Source of the DNA: Psychrobacillus sp. INOP01
GTDB lineage: Bacteria; Bacillota; Bacilli; Bacillales_A; Planococcaceae
DNA: 64,000 nt
NCBI RefSeq assembly: GCF_018140925.1
Contig: NZ_CP073315.1
Location: 2,480,001-2,544,000, forward strand
Direction: 5' to 3'
Shown here: positions 42,885 through 51,430 of the stretch, piece by piece
How the letters are laid out: the number at the start of each line of letters is the position of its first letter
How positions within the stretch are numbered: the stretch's first letter is position 1
Made by a program: the position numbers and the translations under genes
The notes under the pieces: model-generated
The model's input: the letters and a program-made list of their open reading frames with translations, nothing else
What the model was told of the DNA's origin: nothing
The model's database searches: none

Positions 42885-42945
42885 CCAAGTGAGAATCCAC
42901 AGGAGGCTTACGGACCACCCGCGGAAAGCGTTCGACTGAAACAGA
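42885..42945. repeat. Fragment of a dispersed GC-rich intergenic repeat
   Basis: GAGGCTTACGGACCACCCGC followed by GGAAAGCGTTCGACTGAAAC is of the style of dispersed intergenic repeats in Planococcaceae. A shorter, eroded scrap of similar sequence is near 4630. Copy number cannot be judged here. Confidence 0.35.
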
Positions 42946-43011
42946 AATCAGCAGTAATATTGGATAGATCCTATTCTTCAAAATACCTAAAACACGGGGT
43001 TTTTGGAACGG

Positions 43012-43055
43012 AAAGGAGCCGAGAAAAGTGATAAGCACTTTTCTTGGCTCCTTTG
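43012..43055. terminator. Terminator hairpin
   Basis: Arms AAAGGAGCCGAGAAAAGTG and CACTTTTCTTGGCTCCTTT; shared by the convergent oxidoreductase and SDR genes. Confidence 0.75.
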
Positions 43056-43102
43056 TTTGGGACAACAGTTTATTCATTTTATAAGTAGAGAATTTAAGCA
43101 TA

Positions 43103-43873
43103 TTAACGTGAAGTATATCCTGCATCTGCATGAATAGTTGTACCCGTCACGTAAGATGACGCATCAGATGCTAACCATAACGAAGCTTGTGCAATTTCGC
43201 GTGGTTGACCAAAACGATTTAACAAACTTAATTGAGGAGCATATTCCTCCTCTGTATATCCGAATTGCTCTAATGCTCCGCGTAGCATAGGTGTATCAAT
43301 TGCACCTGGTGCAACAGAGTTTACACGAATGTTCAATGGGCCATTTTCTAAGGCTGCGACTTTTGTTATTCCTACTACACCGTGTTTAGCAGCAACATAG
43401 GCAATGTTATCTGATTGTGGACGGAAACCACTTACAGAAGAGATATTAATAATAGATCCGCCATGACCTTGTTCGCGCATTTGTTTTAATTCATATTTTA
43501 GGCATAATGCAGTTCCTGTTAAGTCAACACCGATTAGACGGTTCCAATAGTCTTCATCGAAATCATGTGCAGGCTTATCATCTGGAGTAAGTGCAGCGTT
43601 ATTAACTGCAACATCCAATTTACCATACGTATCGACAGCAAATTTAACCATTGCTTGAACAGCCTCTGAATTAGATATGTCCACTTTAACGAATGACGCC
43701 TCACCGCCAGCAGCTTTAATTTCTTCTGCTACAGCTTGTCCTTTTTCTTCATTGAAATCAGCAATAACGACTTTTGCTTTTGCTTCTGCAAATAATATAG
43801 CTGTTTCTTTTCCCATACCCATTGCAGCGCCAGTAACGATTGCTACTTTACCTTCTAAGACCGGAAATGTCAT
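43103..43873 (-). CDS. SDR-family oxidoreductase
   Basis: This 256-residue classical short-chain dehydrogenase shows the NAD(P)-binding TGAAMGMGKETA (about 15-26), NNAA (about 90), catalytic Ser in INISSVSG, YVAAKHG (Tyr and Lys about 159-163) and VNSVAPGAIDTPM. The Asp in VVIADFNEEK after the second strand favours NAD. It is divergent from a TetR regulator (145 nt gap), which is a plausible controller. The substrate cannot be predicted. Confidence 0.92.
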   Translation of the reverse strand: MTFPVLEGKVAIVTGAAMGMGKETAILFAEAKAKVVIADFNEEKGQAVAEEIKAAGGEASFVKVDISNSEAVQAMVKFAVDTYGKLDVAVNNAALTPDDKPAHDFDEDYWNRLIGVDLTGTALCLKYELKQMREQGHGGSIINISSVSGFRPQSDNIAYVAAKHGVVGITKVAALENGPLNIRVNSVAPGAIDTPMLRGALEQFGYTEEEYAPQLSLLNRFGQPREIAQASLWLASDASSYVTGTTIHADAGYTSR

Positions 43874-44018
43874 GATATAAAACCTCCAAATTATTTTGTC
43901 TACACTTCTATTCTAGTGTGGGATAATAACATTACAAGAAACAGAATGTCTTTGAATGTTCACTAATAAACAAACATCCTCACTTTGTGCAATAAAATAA
44001 CTATTCACGGAGGTACAT

Positions 44019-44621
44019 ATGAACGAATTTGCAGATAAGAGAATTCAAAGGTCTAAAGAAATTTTAAAATCAACATTTATAGCTCTGCTAGAACATAAGG
44101 ATTTCAATGATATTAGTGTTACGGAAATTGTTAAAATGGCAAATTATAATCGAGGAACATTTTATAATAACTTTGGGACAAAAGAATATTTATTAGATGA
44201 AATTATACATGAAACCTTAGATGAGTTAAAAAGTGAAATTAGAAAGCCGTACAATCGAACATTAAATGTTAATTTATTGGAGATGAAACCAGAGGATATA
44301 AGTGTATTTCATTATTTTATAAAGGAACAACAGTTATATTCGATATTATTGAGTACGCATATTCGTGTAGATTTTCGTCATCAATTAGCAAAAACAATTG
44401 AAGAATTATTTATCAAAGAATACCAGTTTGAAATTCCAGAACAGCTTCATCTAGATAGCTCCTGGTTATATGTATATAGGGCACATGGCGTTGCAGCTGT
44501 GATGATAAGATGGTTAGAAAATGGCTGTGTGGAATCACCTATGGAAATGTCTAAACAAATTCTATTGTTAATGATAACCGGTACCTCGACATTTATTAAT
44601 AAAAATATGGCAGACAAATAA
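44019..44621 (+). CDS. TetR/AcrR-family transcriptional regulator
   Basis: The 200-residue protein has an N-terminal helix-turn-helix (about 10-55; FNDISVTEIVKMANYNRGTFYNNFGTKEYLL, short core VTEIVKMANYNRGTFY) and a helical ligand domain of the DhaS/TetR_C_7-like kind. It lies between two SDR genes, divergent from one and 103 nt upstream of the other, so it probably regulates one or both. An ACGGAGG site precedes the ATG. Confidence 0.9.
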   Translation: MNEFADKRIQRSKEILKSTFIALLEHKDFNDISVTEIVKMANYNRGTFYNNFGTKEYLLDEIIHETLDELKSEIRKPYNRTLNVNLLEMKPEDISVFHYFIKEQQLYSILLSTHIRVDFRHQLAKTIEELFIKEYQFEIPEQLHLDSSWLYVYRAHGVAAVMIRWLENGCVESPMEMSKQILLLMITGTSTFINKNMADK

Positions 44622-44724
44622 TGCAAAAGGTGCTTCGATTTTCACGAGAAGTTGATTGATTGGAATTTTCCATTTTACAGGTCTATGATAGGAATAGATT
44701 ACTAACATAAAGGAGTTGCTAAAC

Positions 44725-45450
44725 ATGGGACAATCATTAAAAGGTAAAGTGGCGTTTGTAACGGGAGCAGGAAGAGGTATTGGCGAAGCTATAGCAATTG
44801 CTTTGGCAAAAGAAGGAGTAAACGTTGGATTACTTGCAAGAACAGAGGAAGCGTTAAAGGATGTAGCCAAGGAAATAGATGGCTTAAATGTTAAAGTGGC
44901 ATATGCACCTGCAGATGTTTCTTCTTTAGAAGAAGTGGAACAAGCAATAGAGAAATTAACGAATGAATTAGGACCGGCTGATATATTGATCAACAATGCA
45001 GGAATCGGTGGCTTTGTTAAACTAGTAGATACGGATCCTGTGGAGTGGAAGAAGATTATCGATGTTAACTTAATGGGTACTTATTATGTGACACGTACAG
45101 TACTTCCACAGCTAATCGGAAAAAATGGAGGAGATATTATTAATATTTCTTCTACGAATGGATTAAATGGAGCACCTGGTTCAAGTGCTTATAGTGCATC
45201 TAAATTTGGGGTTATTGGACTAACAGAATCATTAGCTCAAGAAGTTCGTCGAAATAATATACGCGTAACAGCATTGACTCCAAGTACAGTAGTAACAGAG
45301 CTTGCTACTAATTCATCCTTAGTGGATAAAGATAAAATTGAACAATTTATGCAACCAGAAGACATAGCGGAGTTCATCGTGTCCCAATTAAAATTAAATC
45401 CAAGAGTCTACGTGAAAACAGCTAGTCTATTAGCGACAAATCCTTTCTAA
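44725..45450 (+). CDS. SDR-family oxidoreductase (3-oxoacyl-ACP reductase-like)
   Basis: The 241-residue FabG-like protein has TGAGRGIGEAIAIALAKEG (about 12-30), NNAGIGG (about 88), INISSTNG with catalytic Ser, and YSASKFG (Tyr/Lys about 155-159). Arg in LLARTEEAL after the second strand points to NADP. ATG 44725 with AAGGAGT 8 nt upstream is chosen over an ATG at 44716, which overlaps the site. It is followed by a terminator. A role in lipid or detoxification metabolism is open. Confidence 0.92.
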   Translation: MGQSLKGKVAFVTGAGRGIGEAIAIALAKEGVNVGLLARTEEALKDVAKEIDGLNVKVAYAPADVSSLEEVEQAIEKLTNELGPADILINNAGIGGFVKLVDTDPVEWKKIIDVNLMGTYYVTRTVLPQLIGKNGGDIINISSTNGLNGAPGSSAYSASKFGVIGLTESLAQEVRRNNIRVTALTPSTVVTELATNSSLVDKDKIEQFMQPEDIAEFIVSQLKLNPRVYVKTASLLATNPF

Positions 45451-45469
45451 ATGTGATTTTTAAACAATC

Positions 45470-45505
45470 AGACCCATTAACCTTTTTAGGTATGGGTCTT
45501 TTTTG
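45470..45505 (+). terminator. Terminator after the FabG-like gene
   Basis: Arms AGACCCAT and ATGGGTCT followed by six T. Confidence 0.75.
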
Positions 45506-45671
45506 TTGAAATGTTTTTTTAATGACTAAGATACCCTTCAATGCTTACATTAAGTAGATGAGGTTGAATGGCCCTGAAGGTAGTCCACGAGACCCTGACC
45601 ATTATTTTTCGATTTAAAAAAATATAAATTGGACAAATGCCTTGCAATTAAAAAAATTCAAGCGTAAAATA

Positions 45672-45699
45672 TAATTAACAAATAACAAACTGTTAATTA
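45672..45699. promoter_or_regulatory. Inverted repeat before the NAD salvage cluster (candidate NrtR operator)
   Basis: TAATTAACA and TGTTAATTA are perfect 9-nt arms with a 10-nt spacer, 23 nt before the regulator start. TTAACA/TGTTAA halves recur before the nicotinamidase gene. Confidence 0.5.
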
Positions 45700-45721
45700 A
45701 AGTAGTGAGGTGGGTAAAGTA

Positions 45722-46522
45722 ATGGGGAAATACAAGTCAGAAGAAGAAATGCTCGAGAACTACGACTCAAACATATATAATACGCCAGATGGATACACCA
45801 GCGACATTGCCGTATTTACAATCATTTCAACCGAAGTAGAAAAGCACAAACCGCCAGTAAAAGAGTTGAAGTTGATGTTGATACAACGAGCAGAGAAGGA
45901 TGCAGATGGGGAACCAAATGTAGAAGGTAGTAAATGGGCATTACCAGGTGGTTTTGTTCAACCAGATGAAACAGCATTTGAAGCAGCCTCGAGAGAGTTA
46001 GAAGAGGAGACAGGGGTAACCAATCTCAAGATTAAACACTTCGGTACCTACGACAAACCTGGACGTGATAAACGTGCTTGGATTATCTCGAATGCCCACT
46101 ATGCAATCGTACCTGAAAACCAATTAGTCAAACGCAAAGCAGCTGATGATGCATCGGATGTTCAATTATTCACCTTAGAAGAAATCAATCAGTTAGAACT
46201 CGCTTTCGACCACGAACAAATAATCGAGGATGCCATTTGGAATATAAAAAAAGACATGGCACTCACTACATTAGCAAAGAACTTTTTACCAAAAGAATTC
46301 GTGTTGTCGGAATTACAAGGCGTACTACTAACCGTATTGGATGATTCATGGATTAAACTGGATTCTCAGTTTTTCAGAAAAGCACCTTCCCTACCATTCA
46401 TAGAAAAAGTAATGGTCAAAGGGGAGTTGAAAAAATCTAATAGATGGTCAAAAAACAAAGCGCAGTTATATAAATTCACCGACTTCGAGCCTTTTGTTTC
46501 CATCTATAATGCAAACTATTAA
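45722..46522 (+). CDS. NrtR-like Nudix-domain regulator / Nudix hydrolase of NAD metabolism
   Basis: The protein has about 266 residues. An N-terminal Nudix domain carries a complete Nudix box (GFVQPDETAFEAAS then RELEEETGV, about 82-105). A C-terminal winged-helix-like region has VLSELQGVLLTVLDDSWIKL and VMVKGELKKSNRWSKNKAQLYKF. This is the architecture of NrtR, an ADP-ribose-responsive repressor of NAD genes; an intact box means hydrolase activity may persist. It heads a row of three NAD salvage genes. GAGGTG lies 11 nt before ATG 45722; an upstream GTG overlaps the site. Confidence 0.85.
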   Translation: MGKYKSEEEMLENYDSNIYNTPDGYTSDIAVFTIISTEVEKHKPPVKELKLMLIQRAEKDADGEPNVEGSKWALPGGFVQPDETAFEAASRELEEETGVTNLKIKHFGTYDKPGRDKRAWIISNAHYAIVPENQLVKRKAADDASDVQLFTLEEINQLELAFDHEQIIEDAIWNIKKDMALTTLAKNFLPKEFVLSELQGVLLTVLDDSWIKLDSQFFRKAPSLPFIEKVMVKGELKKSNRWSKNKAQLYKFTDFEPFVSIYNANY

Positions 46523-46537
46523 TTTTATTCAATTTAT

Positions 46538-46562
46538 TTATTAACAGTTAAACAATTAATAA
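46538..46562. promoter_or_regulatory. Inverted repeat before the nicotinamidase gene
   Basis: TTATTAA and TTAATAA arms with an internal TTAACAGTTAA lie 27 nt before the start codon. The half-sites match those at 45672-45699. Confidence 0.4.
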
Positions 46563-46588
46563 TTAAATTAATATAAAGGGGCGAATAA

Positions 46589-47140
46589 ATGATGAAAAAG
46601 GCATTATTAAACATTGATTACACAGTGGATTTTGTAGCAGATAATGGAAAGTTAACTTGTGGTAAACCAGGGCAGGACATTGAGGGATCTATCGTACAAC
46701 TAACTGAAGATTTTATAGCGAATGGGGACTTCGTGGTGTTTGCTATTGATACGCACCAAGAAGATGACATTTACCATCCTGAATCCAAGTTATTTCCTCC
46801 TCACAACATAGAGGGAACCAAAGGCAGAGATTTGTTTGGAAGACTCAAAGATGTATATGAAAACAACAGAACCAATGAAAAGGTTTATTGGATGAACAAA
46901 ACAAGGTATTCTGCGTTCGCCGGAACAGACTTAGAACTAAAACTTCGTGAAAGACAGATTACAGAAGTTCACCTCGTTGGCGTATGTACCGACATTTGTG
47001 TACTTCATACAGCAGTGGATGCTTTTAACAAAGGCTTTAAAGTAGTCGTTTATAAAGATGCTGTTGCAAGTTTCAACCAACTAGGTCACGAATGGGCTTT
47101 AGGTCATTTCAAAAATAGCATCGGTGCAGAGATCAGATAG
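46589..47140 (+). CDS. pncA: Nicotinamidase (isochorismatase-family cysteine hydrolase)
   Basis: It is predicted to hydrolyse nicotinamide to nicotinate. The 183-residue protein has the family triad: Asp in LLNIDYTVDF (about 10), Lys in WMNKTRYSAF (about 109) and Cys in LVGVCTDICVLHTAVDAF (about 150). A metal-site style AIDTHQEDDIYHPES is also present. It is followed 44 nt later by nicotinate phosphoribosyltransferase, which uses its product. GGGGCGA is the ribosome binding site; ATG 46589 and 46592 are both possible. Confidence 0.88.
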   Translation: MMKKALLNIDYTVDFVADNGKLTCGKPGQDIEGSIVQLTEDFIANGDFVVFAIDTHQEDDIYHPESKLFPPHNIEGTKGRDLFGRLKDVYENNRTNEKVYWMNKTRYSAFAGTDLELKLRERQITEVHLVGVCTDICVLHTAVDAFNKGFKVVVYKDAVASFNQLGHEWALGHFKNSIGAEIR

Positions 47141-47184
47141 ACCCAAATAGTTGCAACCAGGTTAAAAGAAATGGAGGATTTAAT

Positions 47185-48654
47185 ATGACAAAAATTTATA
47201 AAGATGATGGTTTTGCCTTACACACCGACCTTTACCAAATCAATATGGCAGAAACGTACTGGGAAGATAATATACACAACAGAAAAGCTGTTTTTGAAGT
47301 GTATTTTAGAAAGCTGCCATTCGGTAACGGGTACGCGGTGTATGCCGGACTAGAAAGAATTGTCGAATACATCTCTAACTTCCAGTTCACAAAGAGTGAT
47401 ATAGAATACCTTCAAAATGAACTAGGTTACAAAGAAGACTTTTTAGCATACCTTCAAAAGCTGAGATTCACTGGCACGATTCGTTCGATGAAAGAAGGAG
47501 AATTGGTCTTCCATAACGAACCTATGTTACGTATCGAAGCTCCTTTAGCAGAAGGGCAATTGATAGAAACGGCTATACTGAACATAGTCAATTATCAAAC
47601 GTTAATCGCGACAAAGGCTTCTCGAATGAAACAAGTGATTGGTGATCAGACCGCTATGGAATTCGGGACCAGACGTGCTCAAGAGATGGATGCAGCAATT
47701 TGGGGAACAAGAGCTGCCTTTATCGGAGGGTTTGAGGCAACAAGCAACGTGAGAGCTGGAAAATTATTTGGAATTCCTGTATCCGGTACGCATGCCCATT
47801 CCATGGTTCAAGCGTATCGAGATGAATATACAGCATTTCACAAGTATGCAAAAAGACATAAAGATTGCACCTTCTTAGTTGATACCTACGATACTTTAAA
47901 ATCTGGGGTTCCTACTGCTATCAAAGTAGCAAAAGAACTAGGAGATAAAATCAACTTCAAAGCAATTCGACTTGATAGTGGTGACTTGGCTTATTTATCA
48001 AAAGAAGCTAGAAAGATGTTAGACAAAGCCGGTTTCAAACATACGAAAATTGTAGCATCCAATGATTTGGATGAATATACAATCTCTCAATTAAAACATC
48101 AAGGAGCAAAAATTGATGCGTGGGGAATTGGTACCAAACTAATTACTGCTTATGACCAAGCGGCACTCGGAGCAGTTTACAAATTGGTCTCCATTGAAGA
48201 TGATAATGGAAATATGGTAGATACTATTAAGATTTCAGGGAATCCAGAGAAAGTTACCACACCTGGACTTAAAAAAGTCTACCGCATTATTAATCTGACG
48301 AGTAATAAGTCAGAAGGTGATTACATTGCCATGGATGATGAAAAACCAGAGCAAGAAGAAAAATTGAAAATGTTCCATCCGGTTCATACGTATATCAGTA
48401 AGTTCGTGACAAATTACGAAGCAAAAGAACTTCATCATGACATATTTGTGGACGGAAAACAGGTGTACGAATTGCCAGGAATCTTAGGGATTCAACAGGA
48501 TGTAAAAGAAAACTTGTTGTTCCTATGGGATGAATATAAACGACTTCTAAATCCCGAAGAATACCCAGTTGACTTAAGTCAGAAATGTTGGGATAACAAA
48601 ATCGCTAATATTGAGCAGGTGAAAGAAAAAGTAGAACAATTGAGAACACGATGA
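47185..48654 (+). CDS. pncB: Nicotinate phosphoribosyltransferase
   Basis: This enzyme makes nicotinate mononucleotide from nicotinate and PRPP with ATP. The 489-residue protein is of the long Bacillus type. It has HTDLYQINMAETYW at the N-terminus, MEFGTRRAQEMDAAIWG (about 154) and GTHAHSMVQAYRDE (about 194). It also has the phosphoribosyl region FKAIRLDSGDLAYLSKEARK (short core AIRLDSGDLAYL, about 263) and GIGTKLITAYDQAALGAVYKL (short core WGIGTKLITAYD). A GGAGG site precedes the ATG. It sits in the NAD salvage unit between pncA and nadD. Confidence 0.95.
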   Translation: MTKIYKDDGFALHTDLYQINMAETYWEDNIHNRKAVFEVYFRKLPFGNGYAVYAGLERIVEYISNFQFTKSDIEYLQNELGYKEDFLAYLQKLRFTGTIRSMKEGELVFHNEPMLRIEAPLAEGQLIETAILNIVNYQTLIATKASRMKQVIGDQTAMEFGTRRAQEMDAAIWGTRAAFIGGFEATSNVRAGKLFGIPVSGTHAHSMVQAYRDEYTAFHKYAKRHKDCTFLVDTYDTLKSGVPTAIKVAKELGDKINFKAIRLDSGDLAYLSKEARKMLDKAGFKHTKIVASNDLDEYTISQLKHQGAKIDAWGIGTKLITAYDQAALGAVYKLVSIEDDNGNMVDTIKISGNPEKVTTPGLKKVYRIINLTSNKSEGDYIAMDDEKPEQEEKLKMFHPVHTYISKFVTNYEAKELHHDIFVDGKQVYELPGILGIQQDVKENLLFLWDEYKRLLNPEEYPVDLSQKCWDNKIANIEQVKEKVEQLRTR

Positions 48655-48777
48655 AATTACATGTGGTCCCTTGTTTATAATAGCTCATTATTATGGCATC
48701 ACATTAGAGAAAGCTTTTCAGTACCTATTAAACTGTTTAGTCGGTAAAACTAATTTTGATTACCTGGAGGAAACCTC

Positions 48778-49434
48778 ATGGCTAAGATAGGAATTTACGG
48801 GTCATCCTTTGATCCCATAACCAATGTACATCTTTTTACGGCGAGCACAATAGCGAATCGATGCAAGTTAGATAAGGTCATCTTTTTACCTTGCTCCAAC
48901 AAAAGAAAAGACAAAGCGATGAAAACAGAGGACGAACATCGCTGGAACATGTTAGAAATGGCGATTAAATCTGACGAAAAATTCACCCTAGATGATTTTG
49001 AAATGAAGCAAGATGCCTGGAAAATCTCTACCTATGAGACAATGGATCATTTAAAGAAAGTATATCCAGAGGATGATTTATATTTCATTATGGGAGCAGA
49101 CTTATTAGTGGATATCGGGGAAGGCAAATGGGGTAACGCAGACAAATTAGTAAGAGAAAATAAATTTATTGTCATGGCCAGAGATGGCATTGATATGTTG
49201 AAAGCGATAAGTGGTTCGCCTTTGCTGCGCAATAACGACGATGGAAGTACTTTTCACTTAATCGATAAGGGCATTGCCATGGAAATCAGTTCTACCTATA
49301 TTCGGGATGAATTTGCTGTAGGGGGAGAAGCGAAATACCTTTTACCTACAAATTGCTATAACTACATTAAAAGGAATGAATTATACGGATGGAAAAATTC
49401 ATACGAGGAAAATCAGGCAAAGAGAGTACTATAA
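48778..49434 (+). CDS. nadD: Nicotinate-nucleotide adenylyltransferase (NadD-like)
   Basis: It adenylylates nicotinate mononucleotide to deamido-NAD. The 218-residue protein has GIYGSSFDPITNVHLFTA near the N-terminus, FIMGADLLVDI in the middle and the ISSTYIRDE motif near residue 173. The usual (H/T)xGH signature reads TNVH here, with Val in place of Gly. A GGAGG site precedes ATG 48778. It lies 123 nt after pncB; an AACTGTTTA sequence in the gap resembles the cluster's half-sites. It may be a salvage-dedicated second adenylyltransferase. Confidence 0.88.
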   Translation: MAKIGIYGSSFDPITNVHLFTASTIANRCKLDKVIFLPCSNKRKDKAMKTEDEHRWNMLEMAIKSDEKFTLDDFEMKQDAWKISTYETMDHLKKVYPEDDLYFIMGADLLVDIGEGKWGNADKLVRENKFIVMARDGIDMLKAISGSPLLRNNDDGSTFHLIDKGIAMEISSTYIRDEFAVGGEAKYLLPTNCYNYIKRNELYGWKNSYEENQAKRVL

Positions 49435-49473
49435 GATTGAGCTATGTTGAAGATAATATTTAGTTTTATAGAA

Positions 49474-49512
49474 AAGTGAGCTTGGAGAAACATGTCCAGG
49501 CTCACTTTTTCC
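49474..49512. terminator. Terminator at the end of the NAD salvage unit
   Basis: Arms AAGTGAGCTTGGA and TCCAGGCTCACTT, then a T run; shared with the convergent LysR gene. Confidence 0.75.
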
Positions 49513-49526
49513 TTCAATTAGTCGAT

Positions 49527-50402
49527 TTAATCTACTATATCCCAAAACTGTGCGGCTACTTTTGAGGTAGGTGCATCTTTTAGTCTTAAGATGACTGGCT
49601 CCACGCTATTACTATATTCTTCCAATTCAAATAGTGTTAGATTTTCTAAAAAGGTAGCTGCATAATCCATGCTTGGAATAATGGATACTCCCAAAGCTTT
49701 ACTGACAAGTGATGCTACCATGGATATATCCTTGCATTCAATTATAATATTTGGTTCTATGTCATGTTCTTCAAACGCTCTACGTATATCCCCATGAAAA
49801 GAATGTCCTTCCATTGCACCCAGCATAATAAAAGGTAATTTGGCAATTTGTTTAAATGTCACATGTGGGTGTGAAAATGATGTTAACCAACTAGTTGGGA
49901 CAATTATGACATACGGTTGTTTCTTCAATATTTTAATCTCATAGTGTTCGCTATTGCTTAAGCGTAAAAGGAAGGCCAAATCTATTTCTCTTTGTTCGAG
50001 TCGTTTTAATAATTCCTCTGAGTTACCGTTAATAATACTGATTTTGACGTTTGGGAATTGTGTTCTATACATGCTAATATAGTCGATCAGCATGTTCGAG
50101 CATGCGGAAGAAACACCAATACGTACAGTTCCAGCTATACCTTGTTCTACTTCTTGAATTTTTTGCTTCACATCCTGCATTTGCAAAAGCATTTGCTCCG
50201 CGTATTGATATAATATTTCACCTGTTTCAGTCAGTTCCCATTTTTTACGATAACGATGGATTAAAGTTGTGCCAAGCTCGGTTTCTAGTTTCTTTAAGAG
50301 CTGACTGAGTGGTGGCTGCGCGATATGAAGTGCTTCTGCAGCTTTAGAAATACTAGAATGTTTTACAATTTCTCTAAAGTAATGTAATTGTCGAATATCC
50401 AT
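49527..50402 (-). CDS. LysR-family transcriptional regulator
   Basis: The 291-residue regulator has the N-terminal helix-turn-helix (MDIRQLHYFREIV, SISKAAEALHIAQPPLSQLL, about 1-60) and a type-2 periplasmic-binding-like effector domain (GTVRIGVSSACSNML at about 90 on). ATG 50402 with GGGGTGC is chosen because the family starts at MDIRQL; the frame is open further upstream. It is divergent from a YczE-like membrane protein gene, with a perfect palindrome in between, so it likely controls that gene. The effector is unknown. Confidence 0.93.
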   Translation of the reverse strand: MDIRQLHYFREIVKHSSISKAAEALHIAQPPLSQLLKKLETELGTTLIHRYRKKWELTETGEILYQYAEQMLLQMQDVKQKIQEVEQGIAGTVRIGVSSACSNMLIDYISMYRTQFPNVKISIINGNSEELLKRLEQREIDLAFLLRLSNSEHYEIKILKKQPYVIIVPTSWLTSFSHPHVTFKQIAKLPFIMLGAMEGHSFHGDIRRAFEEHDIEPNIIIECKDISMVASLVSKALGVSIIPSMDYAATFLENLTLFELEEYSNSVEPVILRLKDAPTSKVAAQFWDIVD

Positions 50403-50416
50403 ATATGCACCCCTGT

Positions 50417-50434
50417 CATATGCATTTGCATATG
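50417..50434. promoter_or_regulatory. Perfect palindrome between the LysR and YczE-like genes
   Basis: CATATGCA and TGCATATG around TT; a further CATATG lies near 50460. It is a candidate LysR-type operator. Confidence 0.5.
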
Positions 50435-50518
50435 AATAGTTTATCATATATATATTTTTCATATGTTAAATGCGATGTTATGATAATTAGGAGATTAAAA
50501 AAGGAAGCGAAGTTATTT

Positions 50519-51190
50519 ATGAATCATAAAAATGTTACAATGAAGCGCCTTGTCTTGTATGTGGGTGGCTTATTTTTTTTGACGCTTGGAGTTAGTTTGT
50601 CAATTCAAGCGGGACTTGGTGTATCGCCCGTTTCTTCTTTGGCATATGCACTTGTTTTAACGTCAGGATTATCCATTGGTATTACTACAGTCCTTGCAAA
50701 TATATTATTTATCCTTGTTCAAATCATGTTAAACAAACGTATTGATATAAAAGATTTTATACTTCAACTAATTATTTCGTTTGTATTTGGATTCTTTATG
50801 GATGCTACATTGTTCCTCGTACAGTTACTACCACCACCTGAATCTATAGTATTACGCTGTGTATATCTAATTATTAGTTTATTTGTCGTGTCAGCAGGAT
50901 TAATCGGTTATTTCACTGCAAAACTACCACTAATGCCCTATGATGCATTAACTTATGTTATTAGCGAACGGTTCAAAATAAAGTTTAGTAAAGCAAAAAT
51001 TATGGGTGACTTACTAAATGTTTTTGTCGCAGCGACGCTTTGTTTAGTTTTTATACAGTCCTTTGGATCAATAGGCATCGGAACACTAGTAGCGGCTTAT
51101 TTTATAGGGAAAATTTTAGGCTGGATGATATCGCACTATCAAAAAAAACTGAAACAATGGGTATTTGAAAATGAAAAAGTGAACGAATAA
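50519..51190 (+). CDS. YczE/YyaS/YitT-family membrane protein
   Basis: The roughly 223-residue integral membrane protein has five or six hydrophobic helices. It has the family start RLVLYVGGLFFLTLGVSLSIQAGLGVSP and PLMPYDALTYVIS further on (short cores GVSLSIQAGLGVSP and PLMPYDALTYVI). ATG 50519 is preferred with AAGGAAG 11 nt upstream; an ATG at 50480 is possible. The family is poorly characterised. Divergence from the LysR gene suggests LysR control. A terminator follows. Confidence 0.85.
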   Translation: MNHKNVTMKRLVLYVGGLFFLTLGVSLSIQAGLGVSPVSSLAYALVLTSGLSIGITTVLANILFILVQIMLNKRIDIKDFILQLIISFVFGFFMDATLFLVQLLPPPESIVLRCVYLIISLFVVSAGLIGYFTAKLPLMPYDALTYVISERFKIKFSKAKIMGDLLNVFVAATLCLVFIQSFGSIGIGTLVAAYFIGKILGWMISHYQKKLKQWVFENEKVNE

Positions 51191-51208
51191 GTGGAAAGTA
51201 AAAAATAC

Positions 51209-51246
51209 AAAAAACGGGCACAACGCTTTGTTGTGTCCGTTTTTGA
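51209..51246. terminator. Bidirectional terminator
   Basis: Arms AAAACGGGCACAAC and GTTGTGTCCGTTTT with flanking A and T runs, between the YczE-like gene and the convergent 57-residue gene. Confidence 0.8.
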
Positions 51247-51256
51247 CATCTTAGAT

Positions 51257-51430
51257 TTAGTAAGATCTATCCCTCTCACTCATATCACGTCGATTTGGAG
51301 ACATTGACCCTTGCTTAGGTGTTAAATAACCAAGCTCGGCTAACTCTAGAGAAATCTCTTCTTTCTTACTATTTGGTCGTTTCGCCATAGAACCTCTTTT
51401 ATTAGCTCCTAGATGAGTACCATTTTTCAT
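51257..51430 (-). CDS. 57-residue basic protein, function unknown
   Basis: A minus-strand frame runs from ATG 51430 to TAA 51257 with GAGAGGGG 8 nt upstream. The product starts MKNGTHLGANKRGSMAKRPN, then KKEEISLELAELGYLTPKQG, and ends with a Ser/Arg/Asp-rich tail (SPNRRDMSERDRSY). It is rich in Lys, Arg and Glu and looks like a small cytoplasmic or spore-associated conserved protein. A bidirectional terminator directly follows its stop. I do not recognise the family. The ribosome binding site, terminator and non-random composition support a real gene. Confidence 0.6.
   Translation of the reverse strand: MKNGTHLGANKRGSMAKRPNSKKEEISLELAELGYLTPKQGSMSPNRRDMSERDRSY

Noticed and set aside
44568-44996. 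A 142-codon minus-strand frame across the TetR/SDR junction
   Set aside because: It runs antisense through the Rossmann motif of the SDR gene and the end of the TetR gene; it has no independent support.
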